The notes under the pieces are model-generated. The model was not told the DNA's origin. It saw only the letters and a list, made by a program, of their open reading frames with translations, and ran no database searches. This document shows positions 9,723 through 17,522 of a stretch of 64,000 nucleotides of DNA, piece by piece; position 1 is the first letter of the stretch; each line of letters begins with the position of its first letter. The DNA is from Aquipseudomonas ullengensis (GTDB taxonomy: Bacteria > Pseudomonadota > Gammaproteobacteria > Pseudomonadales > Pseudomonadaceae), in assembly GCF_014174475.1 (NCBI RefSeq), contig NZ_JACJUD010000001.1, positions 186,001-250,000 of the forward strand, given 5' to 3'. A program made the translations under genes and the position numbers.

Positions 9723-10433
9723 TCACTGGATGATCTTCAACCCCGACGCCTCAGCGCCACTGGCGGCCCCAAACAAACGGGCATAGCCCAGCGTGGCATT
9801 GGCATGCTCACGCATGATCGCCTCAGCCCGCGCCCCTTGCTGGCCAAGCAGGGCATCCACCACCGCATGGTGTTGCATGTGGGCAAAATTGAAACGGCGG
9901 TATTCCTGGGTCAGGTTGTCGCGATTCACCGCCAGGGCGCTGACCGAGGCAAACGGCAAATGGTCATTGCGCGCCAGTGCCGCAGCGATAGCCGGATTGC
10001 CGCTGGCCTCGACAATGGCCTGATGGAAACGCTTGTTGATGTCGTGATAGTCGGCGAGATCTTCTTCGCTGACATAGCCCTTGGCGAACAACTGATCGCC
10101 CCGTACCAGGCACTCCAACAAGACCTCGCGCAGCGCCGGGCTAATTCCGCGCTCGGCTGCCTGCCGCGCGGCCAACCCCTCCAGCACCCCACGCACTTCC
10201 ACCGCGCCAGCCAAGCCTTCGGCCGTTACCTGGCGCACGGCAAAACCACGCGCACCCCGGCGGATCAGCAAGCCCTCCTGTTCAAGCGCACGAAACGCCA
10301 TCCGCACCGGCATGCGCGAAACCCCCAGGCGCTCGGCCGTGGGAATTTCGGCGACACGCTCGCCGCCCGACAACTCGCCATCGGCAATCATCTTGCGCAA
10401 AACGCTCAGCACGCGCTGCCCTGCACCGCTCAT
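9723..10433 (-). CDS. vanR: VanR, GntR/FadR-type repressor of vanAB
   Basis: This 236-residue GntR-family regulator has an N-terminal winged helix (VAEIPTAERLGVSRMPVRMAF near residues 26-45 and LEQEGLLIRRGARGFAVR) and a C-terminal all-helical FCD ligand domain with metal-type residues (D..N..FH near 128-137, later H near 180 and 202). It is divergent from vanA, the known place of VanR, which represses vanAB until vanillate is present. Palindromes matching the published Caulobacter VanR operator lie in the intergenic region. I prefer the ATG at 10433 (MSGAGQRVLSVL) over one four codons upstream because GntR proteins usually begin close to the helix. Confidence 0.88.
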   Translation of the reverse strand: MSGAGQRVLSVLRKMIADGELSGGERVAEIPTAERLGVSRMPVRMAFRALEQEGLLIRRGARGFAVRQVTAEGLAGAVEVRGVLEGLAARQAAERGISPALREVLLECLVRGDQLFAKGYVSEEDLADYHDINKRFHQAIVEASGNPAIAAALARNDHLPFASVSALAVNRDNLTQEYRRFNFAHMQHHAVVDALLGQQGARAEAIMREHANATLGYARLFGAASGAEASGLKIIQ

Positions 10434-10444
10434 AAAAAGCCCCA

Positions 10445-10456
10445 ATTGGATCCAAG
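10445..10456. promoter_or_regulatory. VanR operator, vanR side
   Basis: The sequence ATTGGATCCAAG matches 11 of 12 positions of the palindrome ATTGGATCCAAT, known as the VanR operator in Caulobacter. It overlaps the vanR leader, suggesting autoregulation. A weaker core, TGGATCCA, lies between the two sites at 10536-10543. Confidence 0.75.
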
Positions 10457-10585
10457 AAAAGCAGTGTACCTGCTCTCTCGCTGCCGGTTATAGCGCCATT
10501 CAACCCTGCAAATCTGTTCGATTACCGCCCAACCATGGATCCAGCACAAGGAAAGACAATAGAAAACAGGGCCGATTAGCCATAG

Positions 10586-10597
10586 ATTGGATCCAAT
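10586..10597. promoter_or_regulatory. VanR operator, vanA side
   Basis: A perfect 12-bp palindrome ATTGGATCCAAT lies 25 bases before the vanA start, where a bound repressor would block the vanAB promoter or early elongation. It is identical to the Caulobacter VanR operator. Confidence 0.85.
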
Positions 10598-10622
10598 AAA
10601 AACAAAGCTTCAAGGAAATCCC

Positions 10623-11675
10623 ATGTTCCCGAAAAACGCCTGGTATGTCGCCTGCACCGCGGATGAGATCGCCGAGAACCCCCTGGGCCGAAAGATCTGC
10701 AACGAAAAGATCGTGTTCTATCGCGGCCAGGCGGGGCGGGTAGCCGCTGTCGAAGACTTCTGCCCGCACCGCGGCGCGCCCCTGTCGCTCGGCTTTGTTC
10801 AGGATGGCCAACTGGTTTGCGGCTATCACGGCCTGGTAATGGGCTGCGATGGCAAGACCGTCGCCATGCCGGGGCAGCGCGTGCAGGGCTTCCCCTGCAA
10901 CAAGAGCTACCCGGTAGAGGAGCGTTACGGCTTTATCTGGGTCTGGCCCGGCGAGCCCAGCCTGGCCGATCCGGCGCTGATCCACCACCTGGAGTGGGCG
11001 GACAACCCGGACTGGGCCTACGGCGGCGGCCTGTTCCACATCCAGTGCGACTACCGGCTGATGGTCGACAACCTGATGGACCTGACCCACGAGACCTATG
11101 TGCATGCCTCCAGCATCGGCCAGAAAGAGATCGATGAGGTCGCCCCCAAGACCCGCGTCGAAGGCCACGAGGTCATCACCGAGCGGCACATGGAAAACAT
11201 CATGGCCCCGCCGTTCTGGCGCATGGCTCTGCGTGGCAACGGCCTGGCCGACGACGTGGCGGTGGACCGCTGGCAGATCTGCCGCTTCAGCCCGCCCAGC
11301 CACGTGCTGATCGAAGTCGGCGTGGCCCACGCCGGGCACGGCGGCTACCACGCTCCGGCACAGCACAAGGCCTCGAGCATCGTGGTCGACTTCATCACCC
11401 CGGAGACCGATACCTCGATCTGGTACTTCTGGGGCATGGCGCGCAACTTCCAGCCGCAGGACGAGGCGCTCACTACCAGCATCCGCGAAGGCCAGGGCAA
11501 GATCTTCAGCGAAGATCTGGACATGCTCGAACAACAGCAACGCAACCTGTTGGCCAACCCGCAGCGCGCCCTGTTGAAGCTCAACATCGATGCCGGCGGT
11601 GTGCAGGCGCGCCGCATGCTCGAGCGCATCATTGCCGGCGAACAATCGGCCCAGGCGGACGGGAGCGCTACATGA
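10623..11675 (+). CDS. vanA: Vanillate O-demethylase oxygenase subunit VanA
   Basis: VanA is the Rieske non-haem iron oxygenase that demethylates vanillate to protocatechuate plus formaldehyde. It has 350 residues. The [2Fe-2S] motif [11 protein letters not shown]...CGYHG (C-x-H, C-x2-H) lies near residues 47-70. The mononuclear iron site is [15 protein letters not shown] near 147-161, with the D-x2-H-x4-H spacing. The start at 10623 has AAGGAAA upstream and begins at [11 protein letters not shown], the normal family N-terminus; a longer frame to 10587 would run through the VanR operator and is rejected. The stop overlaps the vanB start by four bases (ATGA), so the two are translationally coupled. 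Confidence 0.95.
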   Translation: MFPKNAWYVACTADEIAENPLGRKICNEKIVFYRGQAGRVAAVEDFCPHRGAPLSLGFVQDGQLVCGYHGLVMGCDGKTVAMPGQRVQGFPCNKSYPVEERYGFIWVWPGEPSLADPALIHHLEWADNPDWAYGGGLFHIQCDYRLMVDNLMDLTHETYVHASSIGQKEIDEVAPKTRVEGHEVITERHMENIMAPPFWRMALRGNGLADDVAVDRWQICRFSPPSHVLIEVGVAHAGHGGYHAPAQHKASSIVVDFITPETDTSIWYFWGMARNFQPQDEALTTSIREGQGKIFSEDLDMLEQQQRNLLANPQRALLKLNIDAGGVQARRMLERIIAGEQSAQADGSAT

Positions 11676-12625
11676 TCACCGTCACGATCAGCGCCATGCG
11701 CCTGGAAGCCCGGGAGATCCTCAGCCTGGAACTCGTGCGCCCCAACCGCGAGCCATTACCGGCCTTCGAGGCTGGCGCACATATCGACCTGCATCTGCCC
11801 GACGGCCAAGTGCGCCAGTATTCCCTGTGCAACCCGCCTGGTGAATGCCAGCGCTACTGCATTGCCGTGCTCAAGGATCCAGCCTCCCGTGGCGGCTCGA
11901 AGTGCGTGCATGAATCGCTACGCGTCGGCCAACAGCTGCAGATCAGCGCACCCCGCAACCTGTTCCCCCTGGTGCAGCACAGCGGACGCAGCCTGCTATT
12001 CGCCGGCGGAATCGGCATCACCCCGATCCTGAGCATGGCGCAATACCTGAGCCAGCAAGGGGCCGACTTCGAGCTGCATTACTGCGCTCGCTCGGTCGAA
12101 CGCACCGCCTTTATCGAGCTCCTGAATCAAAGCGCCTTTGCCCAGCAGGTGCACCTGCATTTCGACGATGGCCCCGAGCAACAAAAGCTCGATGCCAGCC
12201 GCCTGCTCAGCTCGCCAGAGCCCACTGAACATCTATACGTCTGCGGCCCGAACGGTTTTATGGCGCATATTCTGGACAGTGCCCGCGCCCAGGGCTGGGA
12301 AGAAAACCAGCTGCACCGTGAATACTTCAGCGCTCCAGCCAGTGCCAGTGCCGGCGACGGTAGCTTTGAGCTGCGTATTCACAGCAGTGGTCAGGTGCTG
12401 CTGGTTCCGCCACACAGCTCGGCGCTGGAGGTCCTGGAAGCGGCCGGCTTCGATATCCCGGTCTCCTGCGGCCAGGGCATCTGCGGTACCTGCCTGACCG
12501 GGGTACTGGAGGGCGAGCCCGAGCACCGCGACCTGTTCCTGAGCCCGGCAGAACAGGCCCGCAACGACCAGTTCACGCCCTGCTGCTCCAGAGCCAAAAG
12601 CAACTGCCTGGTGCTGGATCTTTGA
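11672..12625 (+). CDS. vanB: Vanillate O-demethylase reductase subunit VanB
   Basis: VanB is the class IA-type reductase that moves electrons from NADH through FMN and a plant-type [2Fe-2S] centre to VanA. It has 317 residues. The flavin motif RQYSLCN is near 50, the nucleotide motif [11 protein letters not shown] near 111 and CGPNGFM near 190. The C-terminal ferredoxin domain has the cluster motif CGQGICGTC with a distal Cys in [10 protein letters not shown]. It overlaps vanA by four bases. It is related to the second reductase at 13487 but is clearly a separate copy. Confidence 0.94.
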   Translation: MITVTISAMRLEAREILSLELVRPNREPLPAFEAGAHIDLHLPDGQVRQYSLCNPPGECQRYCIAVLKDPASRGGSKCVHESLRVGQQLQISAPRNLFPLVQHSGRSLLFAGGIGITPILSMAQYLSQQGADFELHYCARSVERTAFIELLNQSAFAQQVHLHFDDGPEQQKLDASRLLSSPEPTEHLYVCGPNGFMAHILDSARAQGWEENQLHREYFSAPASASAGDGSFELRIHSSGQVLLVPPHSSALEVLEAAGFDIPVSCGQGICGTCLTGVLEGEPEHRDLFLSPAEQARNDQFTPCCSRAKSNCLVLDL

Positions 12626-12743
12626 TCCCCAGCTTCGGCCCGCCAGCGAAAGACAGAGGCTGATCATTCACCAACCTGTGTGAGCGGCGCCCTTGACCGA
12701 GCGGCGCCACAAGCCCGGAGAAGAGTGGCTCGCCACAATCAAC

Positions 12744-13214
12744 TCAGGGATCCAGCGGATCAAACTCGTTCACATGGGTCACTTGGGTTTGCAGTCGCCC
12801 TAGCAGGTTGATCAGCGTGTCCACCTCCTCTGGGTTGAGGTCGCCGAGCAACCGTCGCTCGCGCTCCAGCGCCACCTTTAGCACCCGGTCGTGCAGGGCA
12901 AGGCCTTCGGCGCTAAGGCTCACGGTGTTGCGTCGCGCGTCCTGGCTGTCGACCTGGCTACTGACGTAACCGGCCTTTTCCAGCAGTTGCAGCGAGCGGC
13001 TCACCGCGCTCTTGTCCAGGCCAATGGCCTGAGACATGCGATTGGCGGTGATGTTGTTCTCCACCTTGAGCATGGCCAGCAGGCGCCACTCCACCACACC
13101 AATACCGAAGTGCTTGCGATAGCAGAGCGACGCGCCCGTCGCGAGCTTATTGGCAAGCAGGTTGATGAGCGCAGGGATGTAGCGGCTCAGGTTTAGCTGT
13201 GTGGGTTCGGGCAT
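12744..13214 (-). CDS. MarR-family regulator of the second demethylase operon
   Basis: This 156-residue MarR protein has the family winged-helix core: VVEWRLLAML, then NITANRMSQAIGLDKSAVSRSLQLLEKAGYVSS (residues about 52-84) and the wing DSQDARRNTVSLSAEG. MarR proteins bind palindromes as dimers and release them on binding phenolic ligands. It is divergent from the reductase gene at 13487 and probably controls that operon. I start at the ATG at 13214 (MPEPTQLN); an upstream ATG at 13268 would add 18 residues with no conserved feature. The ligand is unknown; a methoxylated aromatic acid is a guess from the neighbouring genes. Confidence 0.85.
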   Translation of the reverse strand: MPEPTQLNLSRYIPALINLLANKLATGASLCYRKHFGIGVVEWRLLAMLKVENNITANRMSQAIGLDKSAVSRSLQLLEKAGYVSSQVDSQDARRNTVSLSAEGLALHDRVLKVALERERRLLGDLNPEEVDTLINLLGRLQTQVTHVNEFDPLDP

Positions 13215-13251
13215 GAAAGGTGGCGCCTTAAGAAAGAAATGGTCCAAGTAA

Positions 13252-13298
13252 TTTAGTTGACACCGCAACCAATTGAAGTGATTCTACGGTCAACCAAA
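13252..13298. promoter_or_regulatory. Inverted repeat upstream of the marR gene
   Basis: TTTAGTTGAC (13252-13261) and GTCAACCAAA (13289-13298) form an inverted repeat with nine of ten pairs and a 27-nt spacer, in the divergent region between the marR gene and the reductase gene. It could be a two-site operator for the MarR protein. Otherwise this roughly 270-base spacer shows nothing recognisable. Confidence 0.3.
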
Positions 13299-13486
13299 CT
13301 CTGTGTCTGCTGTTCGTCATCATATGCGACAGCTCGACCTGACAAGAATAATGAGTAGGTAGCGCCCATGAACCGCCTCGATAGCCGCCATCCCCCGCGC
13401 CACCCTCCTGCAGCGCAGCTGCTGATCTAGCTCACTCAACAATCCCCATTTCACGTTTTGGCCACTTTGCTGTGGAGGGAGAAGTC

Positions 13487-14434
13487 ATGCTCCAGGTTCT
13501 AGTCAGCCGCAAGATTGCAGTGGCTGAAAGCATTTGCAGTTTCGAGCTGTGCTCGCTCAACGGTGAACCCCTGCCCCCGTTCACGGCTGGCGCGCACATT
13601 GATGTACAGACGCCCGCCGGCGCGACCCGCCAGTACTCGCTGTGCAATCACCCCGAAGAGCGCCATCGCTACATGATCGGCGTGCTCAAAGACCCGCAAT
13701 CGCGCGGCGGCTCCCAGGCCATGCATGAGCAGGTCGAGCAGGGCCAGACCCTGACCATCAGTGAGCCACGCAACCTGTTTCCACTGGCAGCGGACGGCAA
13801 GAGGCACTTGCTGTTTGCTGGCGGCATCGGCATCACGCCCATGCTCGCCATGGCCTATGAGCTGTCCCAGCGCGGCGTGGATTTCGAGCTGCACTACAGC
13901 TTCCGCACCCAGGCCAGTGCGGCGTTTCTGGATGTGCTGGCCGAGGCCCCGCTCGCCCGGCACGTGCGACTGCATGACAACGCCGCCGCAACACAGCTCG
14001 ATGCCGCCACCGTGCTCGCCGCCCCCACCCCAGGTACACACCTGTACGTCTGCGGCCCGAGCGGCTTCATGAATTACCTACTGAGCACCGCAGCGAGCCA
14101 GGGCTGGCCGGCCGAGCAGACGCACCGCGAATTCTTCGCGGCGGCCCCGATCGAGCACGACGGCGACCAGCCCTTCGAAGTGGAACTGGCCAGCTCTGGC
14201 CAGACCTTCCACATCCCGGCGGACCGCAGCGTTTTCGAGGTACTCGACGAGGCCGGTATCGAGATCGAAACCTCCTGCGAGCAGGGCATCTGCGGCGCCT
14301 GCATCACCCGCGTGCTACAGGGCACGCCAGACCATCGCGACCAGTTCATGACGGACAAAGAGCATGCCGTGAACGACCGGTTCACCCCCTGCTGCTCACG
14401 CGCCAAGACCCCACGTCTGGTCTTGGACCTTTGA
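13487..14434 (+). CDS. VanB-like ferredoxin reductase subunit of a second Rieske oxygenase
   Basis: This 315-residue protein has the same architecture as VanB: flavin motif RQYSLCN near residue 49, GGIGITPMLAMAYELSQRG near 110, CGPSGFMNYLL near 188, and a C-terminal [2Fe-2S] domain with CEQGICGAC and [10 protein letters not shown]. It should supply electrons from NADH to the Rieske oxygenase encoded directly downstream. The start at 13487 (MLQVLVSRKIA) follows GGAGGGAGAAG. The reductase-then-oxygenase order is the reverse of vanAB, and the operon continues to fdhA. Vanillate itself is less likely as substrate, since vanAB is next door. I infer a related methoxylated aromatic acid. Confidence 0.88.
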   Translation: MLQVLVSRKIAVAESICSFELCSLNGEPLPPFTAGAHIDVQTPAGATRQYSLCNHPEERHRYMIGVLKDPQSRGGSQAMHEQVEQGQTLTISEPRNLFPLAADGKRHLLFAGGIGITPMLAMAYELSQRGVDFELHYSFRTQASAAFLDVLAEAPLARHVRLHDNAAATQLDAATVLAAPTPGTHLYVCGPSGFMNYLLSTAASQGWPAEQTHREFFAAAPIEHDGDQPFEVELASSGQTFHIPADRSVFEVLDEAGIEIETSCEQGICGACITRVLQGTPDHRDQFMTDKEHAVNDRFTPCCSRAKTPRLVLDL

Positions 14435-14466
14435 CCCCACAACAACCCAGCCACCGGGAGAAGTCC

Positions 14467-15546
14467 ATGAGTGCTTCCAACCAGACCCTGGCCTACGAGG
14501 TTTCCCCTCCGCCAGCACTACCCACATTCCCCCTCGACCAGTGGTATGTCGCCGCGCTCGGCTGGGAACTCAACGACAAGCCCGTCGGGCGCACGCTGCT
14601 GAACAAACCGGTGGTGCTGTTTCGCACGGCCGATGGCCAGGTGGCGGCCCTGGAAGATCGCTGCTGCCACCGCGCGCTGCCACTGTCATCCGGCACCCTG
14701 GACGGCGGCGGCCTCCGCTGCGGCTACCACGGCTTGCTGTTCAACGCCGCCGGCAAGTGCATCGAGATTCCCGGCCAGGAGAAGATCCCGAGCAAAGCCA
14801 AGGTGCCGATGTACCACGTGCAGGAGCGCGATCAGATCGTGTGGATCTGGTTCGGCAGCAGCGCGCATCCCGAGCCCACCTGCGAGCCGCCGGCCTACGA
14901 CGTGCACAGCAGCGGCAAGTACCTGTTCGACGGCGACGTGTACCACTACGACGCGCCATACCAACTGATCCACGACAACCTCATGGACCTCAGCCACCTG
15001 GGCTACGTGCACCTGCGCACCATCGGCGGCAACGCCTCCATCCACATGGAAGCGAAGATGACAGTGGAGAGCGAAGGCGACGTGGTCAAGGTTGTGCGCC
15101 ACATGCCCAACTCCACCCCGCCACCCACCTACTCCGCGGCGTATCCGTTCAAGGGCACCATCGACCGCTGGCAGGAAATCGAATTCCACGTCAGCCACCT
15201 GCGCATCTGGACCGGTGCAGTGGACGCCAACACCGAGTCGCTGGATGACCCCGAGCGCGGCGGTTTCCACATGCGCGGTTTCCACGGTGTGACCCCGGAA
15301 ACGGACACCACCAGCCACTACTTCTGGACCATGGCCACCAACCCCGAAACCAACCATGACGAGGTCAAGGCCAAGGTCATCGAACAGACCGCGCTGACCT
15401 TCGACGAGGACAAGGTGGTGATCGAGGCCCAGTACCAGAACATGTGCCGCTTCGGCGAGCGCCCGATGATCGATATCCATGTGGATGTTGGCGCCAACCG
15501 CGCCCGCAAGATCATCGAGAGCCTGCGCCAGGCGAACGGCGCCTAA
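14467..15546 (+). CDS. VanA-like Rieske oxygenase, probable aromatic O-demethylase
   Basis: This 359-residue oxygenase alpha subunit has a Rieske motif CCHRALPLSSG...CGYHGLLF near residues 67-90 and a mononuclear iron site DNLMDLSHLGYVHL near 174-187. The FNAAGKCIEIPGQEKIPSKA segment and overall length place it among VanA/TsaM-type demethylating monooxygenases, not three-component ring-dihydroxylating dioxygenases. Its partner reductase is upstream, and the formaldehyde dehydrogenase downstream fits a reaction that releases formaldehyde from a methoxy or N-methyl group. The start at 14467 follows GGGAGAAG. Its TAA stop codon is duplicated at the other end of the small mobile element that follows. 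Candidate substrates such as isovanillate, syringate or veratrate are guesses. Confidence 0.88.
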   Translation: MSASNQTLAYEVSPPPALPTFPLDQWYVAALGWELNDKPVGRTLLNKPVVLFRTADGQVAALEDRCCHRALPLSSGTLDGGGLRCGYHGLLFNAAGKCIEIPGQEKIPSKAKVPMYHVQERDQIVWIWFGSSAHPEPTCEPPAYDVHSSGKYLFDGDVYHYDAPYQLIHDNLMDLSHLGYVHLRTIGGNASIHMEAKMTVESEGDVVKVVRHMPNSTPPPTYSAAYPFKGTIDRWQEIEFHVSHLRIWTGAVDANTESLDDPERGGFHMRGFHGVTPETDTTSHYFWTMATNPETNHDEVKAKVIEQTALTFDEDKVVIEAQYQNMCRFGERPMIDIHVDVGANRARKIIESLRQANGA

Positions 15547-15712
15547 GAGCCTGTTCAAAGGCTCGCGAGCTAGAGCCATGCAAGGCGCTACGTAGTAACA
15601 GCCTCCGGCTGGTCAAAACGGCGAGGAAGCGGAGTTTACGAGCTGTAAATGAGCATTCCGAGCCAGTTTTTAACGCAGCAAGGCCGACGCGCAGCAGACG
15701 TTGAACAGGCTC
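15547..15712. mobile_element. MITE-like element, copy 1 (166 bp)
   Basis: A non-coding segment is bounded by perfect terminal inverted repeats GAGCCTGTTCAA / TTGAACAGGCTC and flanked by a 3-bp direct repeat TAA (15544-15546 and 15713-15715). The left TAA is the stop codon of the oxygenase gene. The interior shares a conserved core (GGAGTTTACGAGCTGTAAAT and GCAGCA-GGCCGACG) with a second copy at 62165-62304. Three-base TNA target duplications are typical of the IS1031 group of IS5-family elements. No transposase is present, so movement would need one supplied elsewhere. Confidence 0.8.
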
Positions 15713-15773
15713 TAAGCAGCAAGCGTGTGACTACCCACCCCGCGCGCCGCTGGCGCGCTTTCAAGGAGTTCCT

Positions 15774-16973
15774 ATGAGTGGCAATCGTGGCGTCGTTTAC
15801 CTCGGATCGGGCAAGGTCGAAGTGCAGAAGATCGACTACCCGAAAATGCAGGACCCGCGCGGCAAGAAGATCGAGCATGGGGTGATCCTCAAAGTCATCT
15901 CCACCAACATCTGCGGCTCGGACCAGCACATGGTGCGCGGCCGCACCACCGCCCAGGTCGGGCTGGTGCTGGGCCACGAGATCACGGGCGAGGTGATCGA
16001 AAAAGGCCGTGACGTCGAGCACCTGCAAATCGGCGACCTGGTTTCGGTGCCCTTCAACGTCGCCTGCGGCCGCTGCCGCTCCTGCAAGGAACAGCAGACC
16101 GGCGTCTGCCTGACGGTCAACCCGGCCCGCGCCGGTGGCGCCTATGGTTACGTCGACATGGGTGACTGGACCGGCGGCCAGGCCGAATACGTGCTGGTGC
16201 CCTACGCCGACTTCAACCTGCTCAAGCTGCCCGATCGCGACCGGGCCATGGAGAAGATCCGCGACCTGACCTGCCTCTCCGACATCCTGCCCACCGGCTA
16301 CCACGGCACCGTGACTGCCGGTGTCGGCCCGGGCAGCACGGTGTACGTGGCCGGTGCCGGCCCGGTTGGCCTGGCCGCTGCCGCCTCCGCCCGCCTGCTG
16401 GGCGCCGCCGTGGTCATTGTCGGCGATGTAAACCCGGTGCGTTTGGCGCACGCCAAGGCTGTGGGTTTCGAGATCGCCGACCTGTCCAAGGACACCCCGC
16501 TGCATGAGCAGATCGCCGCACTGCTGGGCGAGCCGGAAGTGGATTGCGCCGTCGATGCCGTGGGCTTCGAGGCCCGCGGTCACGGCCATGCCGGCGCCCA
16601 GCATGAGGCCCCGGCCACCGTGCTCAACTCGTTGATGCAGATCACCCGCGTGGCCGGCAAGATCGGCATCCCCGGCCTGTACGTCACCGAAGACCCGGGC
16701 GCGACAGATGCGGCGGCCAAGATCGGCAGCCTGAGCATCCGCTTCGGCCTGGGCTGGGCCAAGTCCCACAGCTTCCACACGGGCCAGACCCCGGTGATGA
16801 AATACAACCGGGCGCTGATGCAGGCCATCATGTGGGATCGCCTCAACATCGCTGAAATTGTCGGCGTGCAAGTCATCAGCCTGGATGACGCACCCCGTGG
16901 TTATGGCGAGTTCGACGCCGGCGTGCCGAAGAAATTCGTCATCGACCCGCACAAGACGTTCAGCGCCAGCTGA
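15774..16973 (+). CDS. fdhA: Glutathione-independent formaldehyde dehydrogenase
   Basis: FdhA is a zinc-dependent medium-chain dehydrogenase that oxidises formaldehyde to formate with tightly bound NAD and without glutathione; the P. putida enzyme is the model. It has 399 residues, matching it. The catalytic zinc region is TNICGSDQHMVRG near residue 46 and GHEITG near 67, the structural zinc cysteines are CGRCRSCKEQQTGVC near 98-112, and the NAD site is VYVAGAGPVGLAAAASARLL near 184-203. It follows the second demethylase genes on the same strand, separated by the mobile element, so it probably detoxifies formaldehyde made by the two demethylases. The start has AAGGAG upstream. Confidence 0.95.
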   Translation: MSGNRGVVYLGSGKVEVQKIDYPKMQDPRGKKIEHGVILKVISTNICGSDQHMVRGRTTAQVGLVLGHEITGEVIEKGRDVEHLQIGDLVSVPFNVACGRCRSCKEQQTGVCLTVNPARAGGAYGYVDMGDWTGGQAEYVLVPYADFNLLKLPDRDRAMEKIRDLTCLSDILPTGYHGTVTAGVGPGSTVYVAGAGPVGLAAAASARLLGAAVVIVGDVNPVRLAHAKAVGFEIADLSKDTPLHEQIAALLGEPEVDCAVDAVGFEARGHGHAGAQHEAPATVLNSLMQITRVAGKIGIPGLYVTEDPGATDAAAKIGSLSIRFGLGWAKSHSFHTGQTPVMKYNRALMQAIMWDRLNIAEIVGVQVISLDDAPRGYGEFDAGVPKKFVIDPHKTFSAS

Positions 16974-16982
16974 GTGACTTCG

Positions 16983-17010
16983 CCGCAGGGGCAATGCATC
17001 GCCCCTGCGG
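16983..17010 (+). terminator. Hairpin after fdhA
   Basis: A perfect 10-bp stem (CCGCAGGGGC / GCCCCTGCGG, loop of eight) starts nine bases after the fdhA stop. It lacks a strong T-tract but is well placed to end the demethylase operon. Confidence 0.55.
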
Positions 17011-17522
17011 TAAACCCCAAGCAAACTTTCCGAGGATTGCATTAGTCAGGCATAACGCTATTCAACTGGAGAAACAGCCACTAAAAAACAACAAATTGAT
17101 AAGCAAGAAAGTTACACCAAGCCCTATCGAAAGTATCAATACCACGGCAGTGCCAAGCACGCTCATACGCCCTATAAACAGCCATCATTCATCTATAGCG
17201 AATGATGCGTACTTTATTGTTTCGCAAATAACAAAGATCTTTAACTCATCAGAATTAAAGATACCTCCTAGATAGAAAATGAATTGGCCGCACCACAGGA
17301 AAAGCCCCAGCCTTCCTAGCGCCCGAGCGCCAGTTCCAGAAGCGCTGCGTTCGGCGCAACTCACCTGCTGCGGTTTAACCAGCAGGTGAATTTCGCGTTC
17401 CACACACAATGAATCAAATGGCAAAGTAGTCCGTATTCTCTGCTCATTATTGCGTGTCGCCTGCATTGAAACGGGCCATTACTTCATCAACAAAAACAAA
17501 TCGAAGAGATGGATGTAATTCA
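17011..17522. other. AT-rich intergenic region with one hairpin
   Basis: About 500 bases between fdhA and the next gene are noticeably AT-rich from 17040 to 17280. I find no protein with a recognisable domain; the open frames here are short and low in quality. A perfect 9-bp stem (CACCTGCTG / CAGCAGGTG) lies at 17362-17388. The region probably holds the promoter of the gene at 17523. Confidence 0.5.

Noticed and set aside
14467..15546. Assignment of the second Rieske oxygenase as a ring-hydroxylating dioxygenase alpha subunit
   Set aside because: There is no beta subunit gene, the length is VanA-like, and the reductase partner is of the VanB type.
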